A stretch of 64,000 nucleotides of DNA, from contig OX419755.1 in assembly GCA_948567375.1 (NCBI GenBank), positions 44,149,001 to 44,213,000 on the forward strand, written 5' to 3'. Positions 10,455 to 21,099 of the stretch are shown one piece after another. The notes beneath the pieces were generated by a model that had not been told where the DNA came from, made no database searches, and was given only the letters and a program-made list of their open reading frames with translations. The position numbers and the translations under genes were made by a program. This DNA is from Lunularia cruciata. Lineage: Eukaryota; Streptophyta; Marchantiopsida; Lunulariales; Lunulariaceae. Position 1 is the stretch's first letter. The number at the start of each line of letters is the position of its first letter.

Positions 10455-13119
10455 GATACTATTTGTTCCAAAGAAGGATGGCGGACTTCATTTTTGTATT
10501 GATTATTGTGTGCTCAATAAGAAAACCGTGAAGAATGCATATCCCTTGCCTGGGATTGATGACTTGCTTGACTAACTAAGTGGAGCACGCTACTTTTCCA
10601 AGTTGGATCTTTGCAATGGCTATTGGCAAATTCCTATTGATAAAGAGGATGTGCAAAAGACTGCCTTTCATACAAGGTATGGGTATTTTGAGTGGAGAGT
10701 TCTACCTTTTGGACTCACTTATGCTCCAATAGTCTTCATAGATCAGATGCATTGAGTGTTGGATGGACTATTGGATTGGTCTGTGGTGGTGTTCTTGGAT
10801 GATATCTTAATTAATAGTAAAATAAAGGTAGAACATATGAATCATGTGCGAAAAGTCCTTAGACGACTACGACAATGGAAATTTTACTGCAAGAAGTCAA
10901 AGTGTGCCTTTTGGCAAAAGGAGGTTACCTTCTTGGGTCATAAGATCTCATCAAGGGGGATCAAGATGGAAGAAGAGAAAATCAAGGCCATTACTAATTA
11001 GCCTACCCCAAAGGATGCTACAGAAGTACGGGCATTCAATGGATTGGCCAGTTTTTACCGACGGTTCATCCATTATTATGCTCATGTGGTTGCACCATTG
11101 ACTGACCTCTTGGGAAAGAACTTGAGCTTCTAGTAGACCACCAAGCATGAGGAATCATTCCAGAAGTTAAAGCATATGGTGTCTTCAAGACCCATTCTTC
11201 AACCATATGATCCTCAACTACCCTGTATGGTTGATTTTGATACTTCTAACTTTGCAATTGTAGCCATGCTGCAACAAGAATTCCTAGATGGACTCCATCC
11301 CGTTGCCTTTGTGTCTTGCTGACTCAATATGGCTAAACAAAACTACTTTGCTTGAGATCAAGAACAACTTGCAATGGTATACGCCACCAAGGTATGGAGG
11401 CATTACCTCTTGGAAAAACAAGTGATCATGCAAACTGATCACAAACTATTGTTGCAGACCTTACACTTGGAACACATGAAGAGTTGACATCATCGATGGG
11501 AGGAACAACTCCAATTGTATGACATCAAACTTGAGTACAAATTGGGTTGGTTCCATGTCATCCCTGACGCTTTATCTCAACGACCTAATTTGAAGTCTCT
11601 TCCTCTTATCACAATGGCAATTTCAACAATGTCAATTGACTCCAAGGTCCAAAATGAGTTTCAATTAGCTCTACACCAAGATCTCTTCTTCCAAATAGTT
11701 CATGGTTGCCTTACGGCATGCGATAAGGAATACAACACCTTCTCCATCAAGGAGGGCCTTTTATTCCATGAGGACCGGATCTATGTTCCAGCTAAAGGTT
11801 ATCTTCAACCTGTATGCCTTCAAGAAGCCCAAGATTTACCCATTGCTGGTCACATGGGTGTAGACAAGACCTTGGGTACCCTCCAATGTCAATGGTGGTG
11901 GCCCAACATGACACAAGATGTTCAAGAATATGTCCTATCGTGTGAGAGCTGCCAACGTAACAAGGCCAGCAACCAAAAGCCAAGTAGACTCCTTCAACCA
12001 CTCGCTGTTCCATCCGCTTGTTGGGAGCATGTGAGCTTGGATCTCATCACATCTTTGCCAAAGAAAAAACAAGGATACACCGCAATCGTGGTGTTTGTGG
12101 ATAAGCTTAATGAGAAAATCCACTTGGCACCAACTTGTGATATCGTGGATGCTCCAACCTTAGTGCAAATCTACTTGGACAATGTCTTCAAGCATCATGG
12201 GATGCCACGTGTACTCATCTCCAACCATGATCCTTGATTTACCAGGAAGTTTTGGCAAGCACTCTTCTAGATACTCGGCACCAAGCTTGCTTTGTCCACG
12301 GCCTATCATCCTCAAACTGACGGCCAAACCAAACGTGCAAATTGTACATTGGAGGATATGTTGCGTGCCTTTGTCAATGTCTACCATACCAATTGGGATG
12401 AATGTCTTCCAGCTATAGAATTTGCCTACAACAATTCCAAACAGGCAAGCACCAGATTTTCTCCTTTCTTTCTCAATTTTGGCCAAGATCCACTTGTTCC
12501 AGATTCTCTTCTTGCTCCCCCTCCATCTTAGGTTCCTCATACTTCCACATTCTTGACCACTATATCCCAATCTCTCTAACAAGCCAAGTCTCACCTCCTT
12601 GTTGCTCAGAATCACCAAAAACAATATGCAGACCACCATTATTGTGATCTCACTTTTGAAGTCAGTGATAAAGTCATGCTATCCTCTAGTAACCTCCTTC
12701 TCCTACTTGATACCCAAGTTTGTAAACTTGCATCTAATTGGATAGGACACTTTGATATCACCCAAATTGTCTCTCTTGTTGCTTATCAACTTGCCTTGCC
12801 TTGTTACATGCGTATCCATCCTATCTTTCATGTTTCCAAGTTGAAACCCTTTGTTCCTTACCCCTCTTCCTTTTCCTCTTGAGTCCAACCTCCACCTCTT
12901 CATATCACTATCAATGATCATGAGGAGTATGAAGTTGATTGTATCCTTGTGTGTTGCCATATTCAACGAGGCAATCGCCAACATACATAGTACAAGGTCA
13001 TTTTGAAAGGGTATCCCCTTCATGATGCCACATGGGAACCTCTTTCTTACCTCCAAAATGCACAGACGGCCATCCAAGAGCCATTCGAAGCTTCACTGGC
13101 AACGAAGACATCACCAACT
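10455..13119 (+). pseudogene. E1 pol: RT (3' part), RNase H, integrase, chromodomain
   Basis: RT resumes with V-P-K-K-D-G-G (about 10470), and the catalytic F-L-D-D-I is at about 10786-10800. RNase H covers about 11200-11480. The 240-codon open segment 11515-12237 holds the integrase H-H-C-C zinc region (G-H-M-G-V-D-K-T, then C-E-S-C-Q-R-N, about 11840-11960) and the first catalytic D. The next segment (12292-12531) has T-D-G-Q-T-K-R where E is expected before R, so the catalytic Glu is changed. A chromodomain follows at about 12915-13070 (E-E-Y-E-V-D, W-E-P-L). Stops and frameshifts are scattered through it. Confidence 0.88.
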
Positions 13120-13134
13120 AGTGGTGGGAGAATA
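13120..13134 (+). other. E1 polypurine tract
   Basis: A purine-rich run (AGTGGTGGGAGAATA) lies directly before the 3' LTR, where plus-strand DNA priming would begin. Confidence 0.7.
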
Positions 13135-13560
13135 TGTAACAATATGGAGTTTAACAACAAAGTTAGTCGGGCTTACAAAGTAGCACATAAGACAAATTAG
13201 CCTAGAATATTCCGGAAGTATTTAGGAATCTTCTTGGGAAGCTTCATGGCTAGCTTAGCTTGCACCTCAAGTAAGTAGCTTCTAGAGGAAGCTTCTAGAA
13301 GCTTCCAACTAGCTTAGCTTGCATGCCAAGTAGGCGGCTTCTAGAAGGAAGCTTCTTGAGAAGCTTCCTAGTTAACTTGGCTTGCACTCTAAGAAAGCGG
13401 CTTCAGGAAGCTTCTTGAGAAGCTTCTCAAGGGCCTTGTATACTACCTATAAATACCAAAGCCAAAGCTCATGCTAGGCATTTAGAGTTTTCACACATTC
13501 AAGTGTCCCAATGTGAGTTTCCCATTCTCCTATTTCTCTCCTCGGTCTCAGTCTTTTACA
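13135..13560 (+). repeat. 3' LTR of full-length E1 chromovirus
   Basis: It begins TGTAACAATATGG and ends GTCTTTTACA, then the GGTGG target duplication (13561-13565). It holds a perfect four-unit heat-shock-type array at 13288-13305 and the TATA box at 13447-13455. Confidence 0.94.
13288..13305 (+). promoter_or_regulatory. Heat-shock-element array in E1 LTR
   Basis: GAAgcTTCtaGAAgcTTC is four contiguous alternating nGAAn units, the consensus bound by heat-shock factor trimers. It is preceded by an imperfect TTCtaGAG. It lies about 140 bp upstream of the CTATAAATA box (13447-13455). All three E1 LTRs in the window have GAAGCTTC and TTCTAGAA modules in the same position. Heat control is an inference; the sites are seen directly. 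Confidence 0.6.
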
Positions 13561-14549
13561 GGTGGAAAGAGGAAAGAGGAAAGAATCTAGGGACTATGGT
13601 ACCTTTCCAGAGCAATAGTCCATGGAGCACATGAGGATGAGCCAAAGGAGGAGGGAGTGTGTAGTTGTAGAGAATCCTAAGGAAAAATTATGTTTTCTAG
13701 GATGTTTTTTGAGTTATGTTGTTTTCCAAACACTTAGTGAAGTTGCATGGACTATTTGATGGTTGTGTTTTAAATCCCATTGGAACATAGAGTATTTGAT
13801 ATGCTTAATGCTTTGACATGAACATTGAACTATATTTTGTGTTGATATTGAAATTCCATTGTATGTAGGGGTTATACTTATGATGTTGTAGATGAAGCTT
13901 CCCTCTAGATGACACTCCCATACCCTCTAGCCAATACATACCCATTATGTTTCTAGCCAAGATCCTTCCCATGTTGGTCCTTCTAGCCTAGACCCTCCTC
14001 TTGTTGTCACTCTAGGGGGAAATGACTAAGAGGGAGTAGTTGTGAAAGCATGTGAGGAGATAGTTCAGTTGCCCATTGTTAGGCTAGGTTGTAAGGCTAT
14101 GAGTTTATCTTTTGATCTTGTGAGTCCTACATAATCAGTGCTTTGGGAGGTTGAGGCTCTTGCTTACAAGGGAGGAGGACTTAGTGGAGATCAAATGCTC
14201 CTAGAGAGGTAGAGAGACTTAGAACATAGTGAGCACCTTCTTCTTGAGAAGGAGAGGAGTCTAGCATAAAGGGAAGAGAAGTTTAGAACATCCTAGAGTG
14301 AATGTGTACAATTAGATAGGCTTATAGCCCATAAACACACCATGGTAAAAAATTCTTGCCTTGAGGAGAAGTTTATCCAAAGAGAGTTGTATAATACTAA
14401 GGGATTGTTAGGGGAGTCCTAGAGAGCTTATGAGGAGTCAACTAGGATGGAGATTTAGGTAATTGTATAGATGAAAAAACACTATAACGAGTAGCTCTTG
14501 TTGGATTTAGACAGAGTTTAAGGTTAGTGAGTCTAGAGAGGGAGGATGT
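13561..14549 (+). pseudogene. Unassigned flank with a coiled-coil coding remnant
   Basis: This continues the sequence interrupted by E1 (3901-4107). In one plus frame from about 14150 to 14515 a charged, heptad-like peptide is readable (L-E-H-S-E-H-L-L-L-E-K-E-R). It is broken by TAG, TAA and TAG at codons where Gln would fit. I cannot assign a family. The rest (13566-14140) shows no recognisable feature. It could be part of an older retroelement. Confidence 0.35.
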
Positions 14550-14927
14550 TGTGCATATATACATCACTACACAACATAAATCCCTGTCAACATCATACAC
14601 TATAGAAGCACAACTCACATGTAAGTCATACATAGACTCTAAAGTGCCACAATAATCAGATCATTTACAACTCGAATCAACTCAAATCAGATCAATCCTT
14701 CATCTGATCCTCAACAACTTGCAAACAACATGGCATTGATTACAGTCAAGCCACACCCACTCTAGCTAAGAGACTCTAGGTGATGCACATAGGTTTTTTG
14801 TCCACTCCAACTAGGAACTCAAAGGCTCAACATCAAAGAAGTGAGCTCTTTGGAGCTGCATTTCCAAGGTATACTCCTGATCTTGACCTAGATATCACAC
14901 CTAGATCTCCAAGGTAGAAAGGTAGGT

Positions 14928-14979
14928 CAGATATAGGTTGGTAATGAGGAGTATACTCCTCATCACCAACCTAGATCTG
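14928..14979. repeat. 52-bp spacerless palindrome in LTR block B
   Basis: The arms 14928-14953 and 14954-14979 pair at 24 of 26 positions with no spacer. The centre is GAGGAGTA/TACTCCTC. The other B blocks (49376-49825 and 58764-59209) lack it, so it arose in this copy. Confidence 0.85.
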
Positions 14980-15227
14980 ATGGCACACCCAACGGTGCAA
15001 ATGGTGCAAGTGATGGTGAGCCCTACCATGTACTCAATGCCCAAAACACAAAATCTGACCAACAAAAAGTAGTCCACGAGTAATTGCCAAAATACCTCAA
15101 ACTACTATCACTGCTACTCCTATGTCCAAGAAATCTCGACGTGAAGTTACAAATGGCATGTTAGTTGTTGTGCGTATATACATCATTACACAACATACAT
15201 CATTGTCCACAACATACACTATAGAAG

Positions 15228-17121
15228 TGTGAGAACCCTGCAAATATCACTTTTGCGGTAATCAAGTAAATAAAGTTTATTCCCGTAGAGATACAAGTCA
15301 AAAATGTCCAAATACAAAGTCAAATAGTAACAATGTAGTTCTTCTTGATTTCTTCTTTAATCTCTCAGGTAGAAACCACACACAGAAGAGAGTAACAAGC
15401 ACTAATTTGTAGTCTTGTCACAAATTAGCATTCTAAATCAAAACTCCTTTAATTCTTTCCAAACAATCTTGATTGTGATGATTCAAGCTCTCCTAAAAAT
15501 GGCACTTCACTACAAAATGACTTCGCCTCAGAATTGTGTTCCACCCTTCCACTGAAGGCACAACTTCCTTGATTGAAATTGCTTCATATCAACTTTGCAT
15601 TGCACTCACAAATGCAGAATACTACCAACACAACAATTCCTCTCAGATCTGTCAAGGCATTGCTTTGATTGCACTTCACTCAAGATCAAACATACAGAAT
15701 GAAGATCAAGGTTGCGGAATCCAACATCCAACAAGGACACTGACTTGCACTTCAAAATTCTCCTAACACTCACAAACACAAACACAAAGTTGATACTCGG
15801 AATCAAGCTCAAGCGACGAGCATTGCTTCACAGCACTTCGCTTTATCTATTCTCAGAAATAATGAGCATTGAATAACATTTGACTGCGAATGCCACTCTT
15901 AAATATTGAAGCAGTTCTAACAAAAATACCATTTCCTCACAACTCTACAAACCTGCAAATCCGAAATGACAATGCACCTCTTCATATCTGCCTATTCAAA
16001 TCTCAAATCTATTTCTAATCTGATCCGATGTCTACTTCTTCCTCGGCTTTCAAACCCAAAACCAAAGTAAATTTACTTCCTACTACTCTATCCTTGGGTT
16101 TCACAACTCTTATTTCCTCTACCAATTCTACTAATTCTCCACTTTTCCTACAATTCCTATCACAAGTAATCCTTTTCAATCTCTATCTCCCCACCCACTC
16201 TTCTCTAAAGTGTCAAATGTCAAATCTGAAGACACCTGCACTCTTATCTCTCTTACTTTGGGTCTAACTACTATCAATTCCTTTACTAATTCTATTGTAT
16301 CCTCATCAAGAATTGTAATTGAAAGCATGGGTGCACTATCTACACCTTCAATTTGCAACCCATTTTCTCCTAATCACTCATATAACTGACCCAAAGACAC
16401 TTATAGTCTGATCTTGCACTTAGGGTTTATTCACTACTATTATTTCTCTTCTAATTCTCTCCTATCTTCAATCAAAACTAAAATTGAAGTCATGGGTATC
16501 ATAACTATCTTCTTTCCTTACTCTCACTTCCTCTAATACCTCTAACAAGATTCCCAAAATCACCTTCATTGCACTCTGAGATTTGGCTACCTCAGATTTA
16601 GTCATCTTTGTCTTGAGGCAAAGTCTTATGACACGAAGTCATGTAAACCTGAAGTCGGAAGTTTGAAGTCACATTGACCCGAAGACACCAACCTGAAGAC
16701 ATTAAACTCTGTACATGTGCTCTCAAAACTTCAAATGCTTGTAACTTCTTGTACAAACCTCCAAACTTTGCAATTTTGGTGGCAATGGAAAGCCTTAAAT
16801 GAGACGCTTCTAACGAGATATATCACGCTTGATTTGAACTTGTAGTCACTGAGATATGGCCCCCGCAGTATTCTTGACTTGTAACCTTCATTCCTCCTTC
16901 GGGTCTGCCCTCCTTCGGCGTCTAATCCGAGTTTTTTTTTCCTCTTACACAAAGTAAGCTTCTTTGGGTCTGATCCAGTCCAAGACCTTCTTCCTCTTAC
17001 ATGAAGTCAACTTCCTCAAGTCGGATCAAATCACAAGTTTCCACTCATTTCTTCTCCATTTGGTTTCAACAAGACACTTCTTCTTCAAAACTTGTCCAAA
17101 ATGAAATATGTGAGTACCACA
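15228..17121 (-). mobile_element. Solo LTR, short E2-related subfamily
   Basis: It runs from TGTGAGAACC to AGTACCACA, with perfect AGAAG target duplications (15223-15227 and 17122-17126). Removing it rejoins the A block of the MTE LTR. It matches the E2 LTR end region (about 15240-16020) and part of the C-terminal coding stretch of the LTR ORF (about 16030-16360), but it is only 1.9 kb. Most of the long ORF is absent. Confidence 0.9.
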
Positions 17122-17167
17122 AGAAGTACAACTCACACATAAGTCATACATAGACTCTAAAGTGCCA

Positions 17168-20100
17168 GAATTTCCCCCTAGTTGGCAGTTAGGTCCCTCT
17201 AACTCCAGATAGCCATCTATTCCAACTATATGGTATACCCTATGGTGGACAAAAGATCAGGAGGCTAGGTGCTATCGAGCTCCATTGTTAGTCGCTTGTT
17301 TGCAATCTATACCTTATAAAGAATGAACTAGCTATAGGTCAAGTACATCTAGGACATAACCATTTTCCTTGAGGAACCACCATGAGGGGAGGAGTCATAC
17401 ATACCATATGTCATCCTCTCAAGTAGCTATCACACACTAACATAATAGCAACTCCACCAGAAGACCCACATAACATACACCTCAAGCCTGCACGTACAAA
17501 TGCCAAGCTTGGGTCCATAGTACCATCAATGTTTGGGAGGTGGCATGGTGCATAATTGCACACATGATCCTTGCAAAAAACACCATCACGTTTTTCCAAC
17601 ACAAGGACTCCAAATGGCAAAACCTCACGCACTTTCAAGATAGTGTGGCCTATTGAAACATCAAGTATCATCGATGTTGTCTATTGTAGATATACATAGT
17701 CACTTGGATGAAATCAACGGATCAAGGGTCTATAACCTCCTCCACAAATAGTAGCATAACATAAGGTATCCTTATGTTGAGCAATCACCAATCCGAAAGA
17801 TCTCTGCACGTTGAGAACATGCACACACCTATACATTGGGATCACCCAAGTCCAAGACTATAGTAGAATCTCAAAAGATGGTTGTAGGTAATCTAGATCT
17901 TGTCCATAAAGTAGAAATTAAGGAGGGAAGGATGCTAAGGAGGCTTGTGGGCTGAACCAATAGCCCATGGCCAACCAAGGTAATTGGAGATCCTAATCTC
18001 ACAAGTGCACTCTTTGCAAATCACCCTTTTGCAATCCTCTCTTCACTATCTGAACCACTCTCTCTGCTAAATCATCTACCTCAAGGTGATCTTGGGAGGT
18101 AGTACATGATCAATCAAAGCCTTGTCAAACAAGACCTAAAACTCCCCCAAGAACTTTGTACCTTGATCAGTCAAAACCTCAGTTGGTGCACCGATATGAT
18201 TGAGAACCTAATCCAAGAACGAGTACGTTGTACCTTCATTGGACTTGTCAAGAAGTACCACCAACTCAATCCACTTGGAGAAGTGCTCCACCATCACCAA
18301 AACATACAATGATGTCTCACAGTCAACGGTAAAGGTCTAGCAAAGTCCAAACTCCAACCGTAACCCAATCCCATGATAGGTAATGGGTGTAATTGTGGCA
18401 TAAGAGAATTGAATGATGCTCTAACTCGGTCATAAACCACACGGCAACAAACCACTACACATCAATCTACAAATCATCCCACCAATAATGACTTTGGAGT
18501 AAGCTATATGTATGCTGTACTCCAAAATGTCCTAGTTCCTCATGAGCATGATAGGCCAACTGAAGTCTTTGAGATGGAAGTGGTACTACTCTCACTCTAC
18601 CATCCTCCCATACATGCAAAAAGTGTCTACCCTCCAATCTAAATCATCTGGCTTGCTGAAGAACACGTTCCTTCTCCTTGGCCCCAATTGTGCCACAACA
18701 CTAGTGTAAAGATAGTCCATCACTAAGACATCATCATGAATGTCTCACTGAACTATACCAATATCTTCACTCTTTGGATCTGTGACTTCAATAACTCCTC
18801 ATGTATATGCTAAGAGAGATACCACCAATGTCTCAAAAAATATACAGAGAAAGGCAGATGCATGCCAACCTAGCACCATCTCCTCATCTATCTCACCATG
18901 CTAATGTGCTCCAATCTGATCTTGTTGGCTAGGACATGGGTTTCTACCCATTTGCATCATGGTTCACCACTCCAGGTCTATGAATAACTATGAAATCCTA
19001 CTCCTATAAAATCAAAGCCCATTGTGCAAGCTTCCTTGAAAGCTTGTTGGACTCCATCAACCACTTCAATGGCTAATGATCAATGATGAGAGTAAAGGGG
19101 TTACCAAATAGGTAATATTGAAAATGTGCTATTGCCCAAACTACTGCCAAACACTCTCCTTCATATGAACTATACTTTGCCTTCACTAAATTGTTGGAGT
19201 GACTAGCATATGCCACCACTAACTCCTTCCCCTCATCATCATGTTGGGTGAGCATTGCTCCAAGCCCCAACATACTCCAAGCAGTTGAACCTTAAATGGT
19301 CGTCCTTTGATTGGTCTCCTCAAAATAGGAGCAAATTTCAACCTCTCCTTGAGCTCTACAAAAGCTCTCTCCTACTCATCTCTCCAACACCACTCTTTTG
19401 TAAGCTTGGTCTATGAGCCGGCCTGTCTCTCACTCAGGATGAACCTTTGATGGTTATTATGGTAGCGCACCATGGACTAAGAAGGCAAGGAACCCCAACT
19501 CCATCATACTCCTCCAAGTCTAACACTCCAATACTCAAGACATTGCTCACTAGAGAACTCAAATGAGAGAGAGATAGTTACAAATGAAAGGATGGTGAGT
19601 ACCTCCTCACCCCTTGTTTATATACTTATGAAATAGTTATGCACCAAAGTTACTAATTACCGTAGTAACTCAATTTACTAGACTAAAAGTCAAGTAAAGT
19701 CAAAAAGTAGAAAGGAATATCCATTCACATGGCCATATTCTACTAGCATGTGATCTTATCTTGACCCAACTACTAAGTCAAGGATTCCTTTACATGGGCT
19801 ATCCTTGGACTATAGAAGAATCCAAAATGAAAAGGTTTGCAAGTCCAAGAGTTTTCAACTCTTTCCTCAAAGCTAAACACCTAGGAATAATACCAAGTCA
19901 ACACACTAGAATCTAAAATAGTGGTGCTCATCTTTTCTACTTCCTCTAAAGTAAGATCCCTTCTATCTTAGCTATGAATAATTCTAGCTAATCATGATTA
20001 ATGTAGACCCATCCTTTATCTCTATGTAAATAATATCTCTCAAGTACTTGTAATACCAAGCTAAATATCACAATACCACACACATGCATATATGGGTGTT

Positions 20101-21090
20101 ACAGGTCAGCTTTGTCAAGGCCTTGGCAATGGCACTAAATCCTCTAACATAACAACAATAGAAGTTCACCAACCCAAGGAATGCTCACACTTTACACACA
20201 TCCGTAAGTCAAGGAATATATGCAATAGCCTCCACCTTGGTCTTTTGAACACCAAGTCCTTCGGCTATATAGTGTGACCCAAATACTCAACCTGCTCATG
20301 GAAGAACCTACACTTCCCAAGATGTAATTTGAGTCCATGAGATCTCAACCCCTCAAACACCTCCAACAAATATCTCTCATGCTCTTCCACAATAGTGCTA
20401 TAGACCAAAATGTCATCAATATTGCACTGAGCAAACTCCAATCTAGCTAGGATCCTATCTTTGACCCTTTTGAACTCACCAAGAGCATTCTTTAACCCAA
20501 ATGGTAAGAATCTCCATTGATAGAACACATCCTTACCATGAGGATCAATAGCCCAAAATGTTGTCTTGGACTTATCTTCCTCCTTGATCGGCAATTGATG
20601 ATATCCTGCTAAAAGATCCAAAGTATTGAAGACCTTTGCATGCCCAATCGCATCAAAGATTTCCTCTTGTGTAGGCATGGCAAAGTCTTAGTCTATCAGT
20701 TTATAGGATGGTAATCTCCACACATGCGCCTACTGTTGTAGTTGCAATACATACCTTTCTTGATTGGCATCATTGTCATTGATGCATACTTTCTATGTGA
20801 AATCTCCACCAAACCAGCCTCAAAAAGGTCACTACTCCGGCTCTGAATCAATGTCCTCTCTATATCACTATATCAATAAAGATGTTGGAAATTGGTGTAT
20901 TGCTAGTCAGCTCAATCTGTATACCGGGTCCCTTCAGAGCACCCAAATCCTTCATACTGAAGGAAAAACAACTCATGTAGCTCCTCAAGAACCTCCAAAC
21001 CCTCTATCTTTCCTCTTCTATAAGCTTGGGTCCAAGATCTGGCTCCCAAGTATCCTCTATAATTTTCATAGAAGTGGAGGACATATTGAT
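17168..21090 (-). pseudogene. MTE copy 1 pol: RT, RNase H, integrase, PHD finger (decayed)
   Basis: It is collinear with the intact pol at 50103-53216. From 5' to 3' on the minus strand it has RT (about 21000-20265, where the catalytic box reads N-I-D-D instead of Y-I-D-D), then the 0.7-kb LTR insertion (19412-20103), RNase H (19330-18960), integrase (about 18900-17600) and the PHD finger (about 17535-17405). One zinc ligand of the PHD is Tyr instead of Cys, and a stop replaces the conserved Trp. A pyrimidine run at 17168-17181 is the inverted purine tract. Stops are frequent and many fit C-to-T change. Confidence 0.88.
19412..20103 (-). mobile_element. 0.7-kb solo LTR (TGTAACACCC family) in MTE copy 1 pol
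   Basis: On the plus strand it begins TATGAGCCGG and ends GGGTGTTACA, so the element sense is minus (TGTAACACCC at its start). It is flanked by GGTC on both sides (19408-19411 and 20104-20107), a 4-bp duplication. A TATA-like GTATATAAAC lies in its sense strand. Relatives are at 38330-39022 and 41440-48687. Confidence 0.85.
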
Positions 21091-21099
21091 TGGCTGCTA
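21091..21099 (-). promoter_or_regulatory. Stop-codon readthrough motif, MTE copy 1
   Basis: The minus strand reads TAG-CAG-CCA, the same nonamer as in MTE copy 2 (53211-53219) and in the same place between methyltransferase and pol. It fits the UAG-CARYYA readthrough consensus. It survives although the surrounding coding sequence is decayed. Confidence 0.7.

Larger units (their letters stand above)
14550..17167 (-). repeat. 3' LTR-like block of MTE copy 1 (split by a solo LTR)
   Basis: It resembles 49266-49933. A roughly 100-bp block A (14550-14650, begins TGTGCATATATACATC) is followed by a roughly 500-bp block B (to about 15160) and a second A that starts near 15170, is cut at 15227, and resumes at 17127-17167 ending GTGCCA. 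In the minus orientation it starts TGGCAC right after the purine tract of MTE copy 1. Confidence 0.7.
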
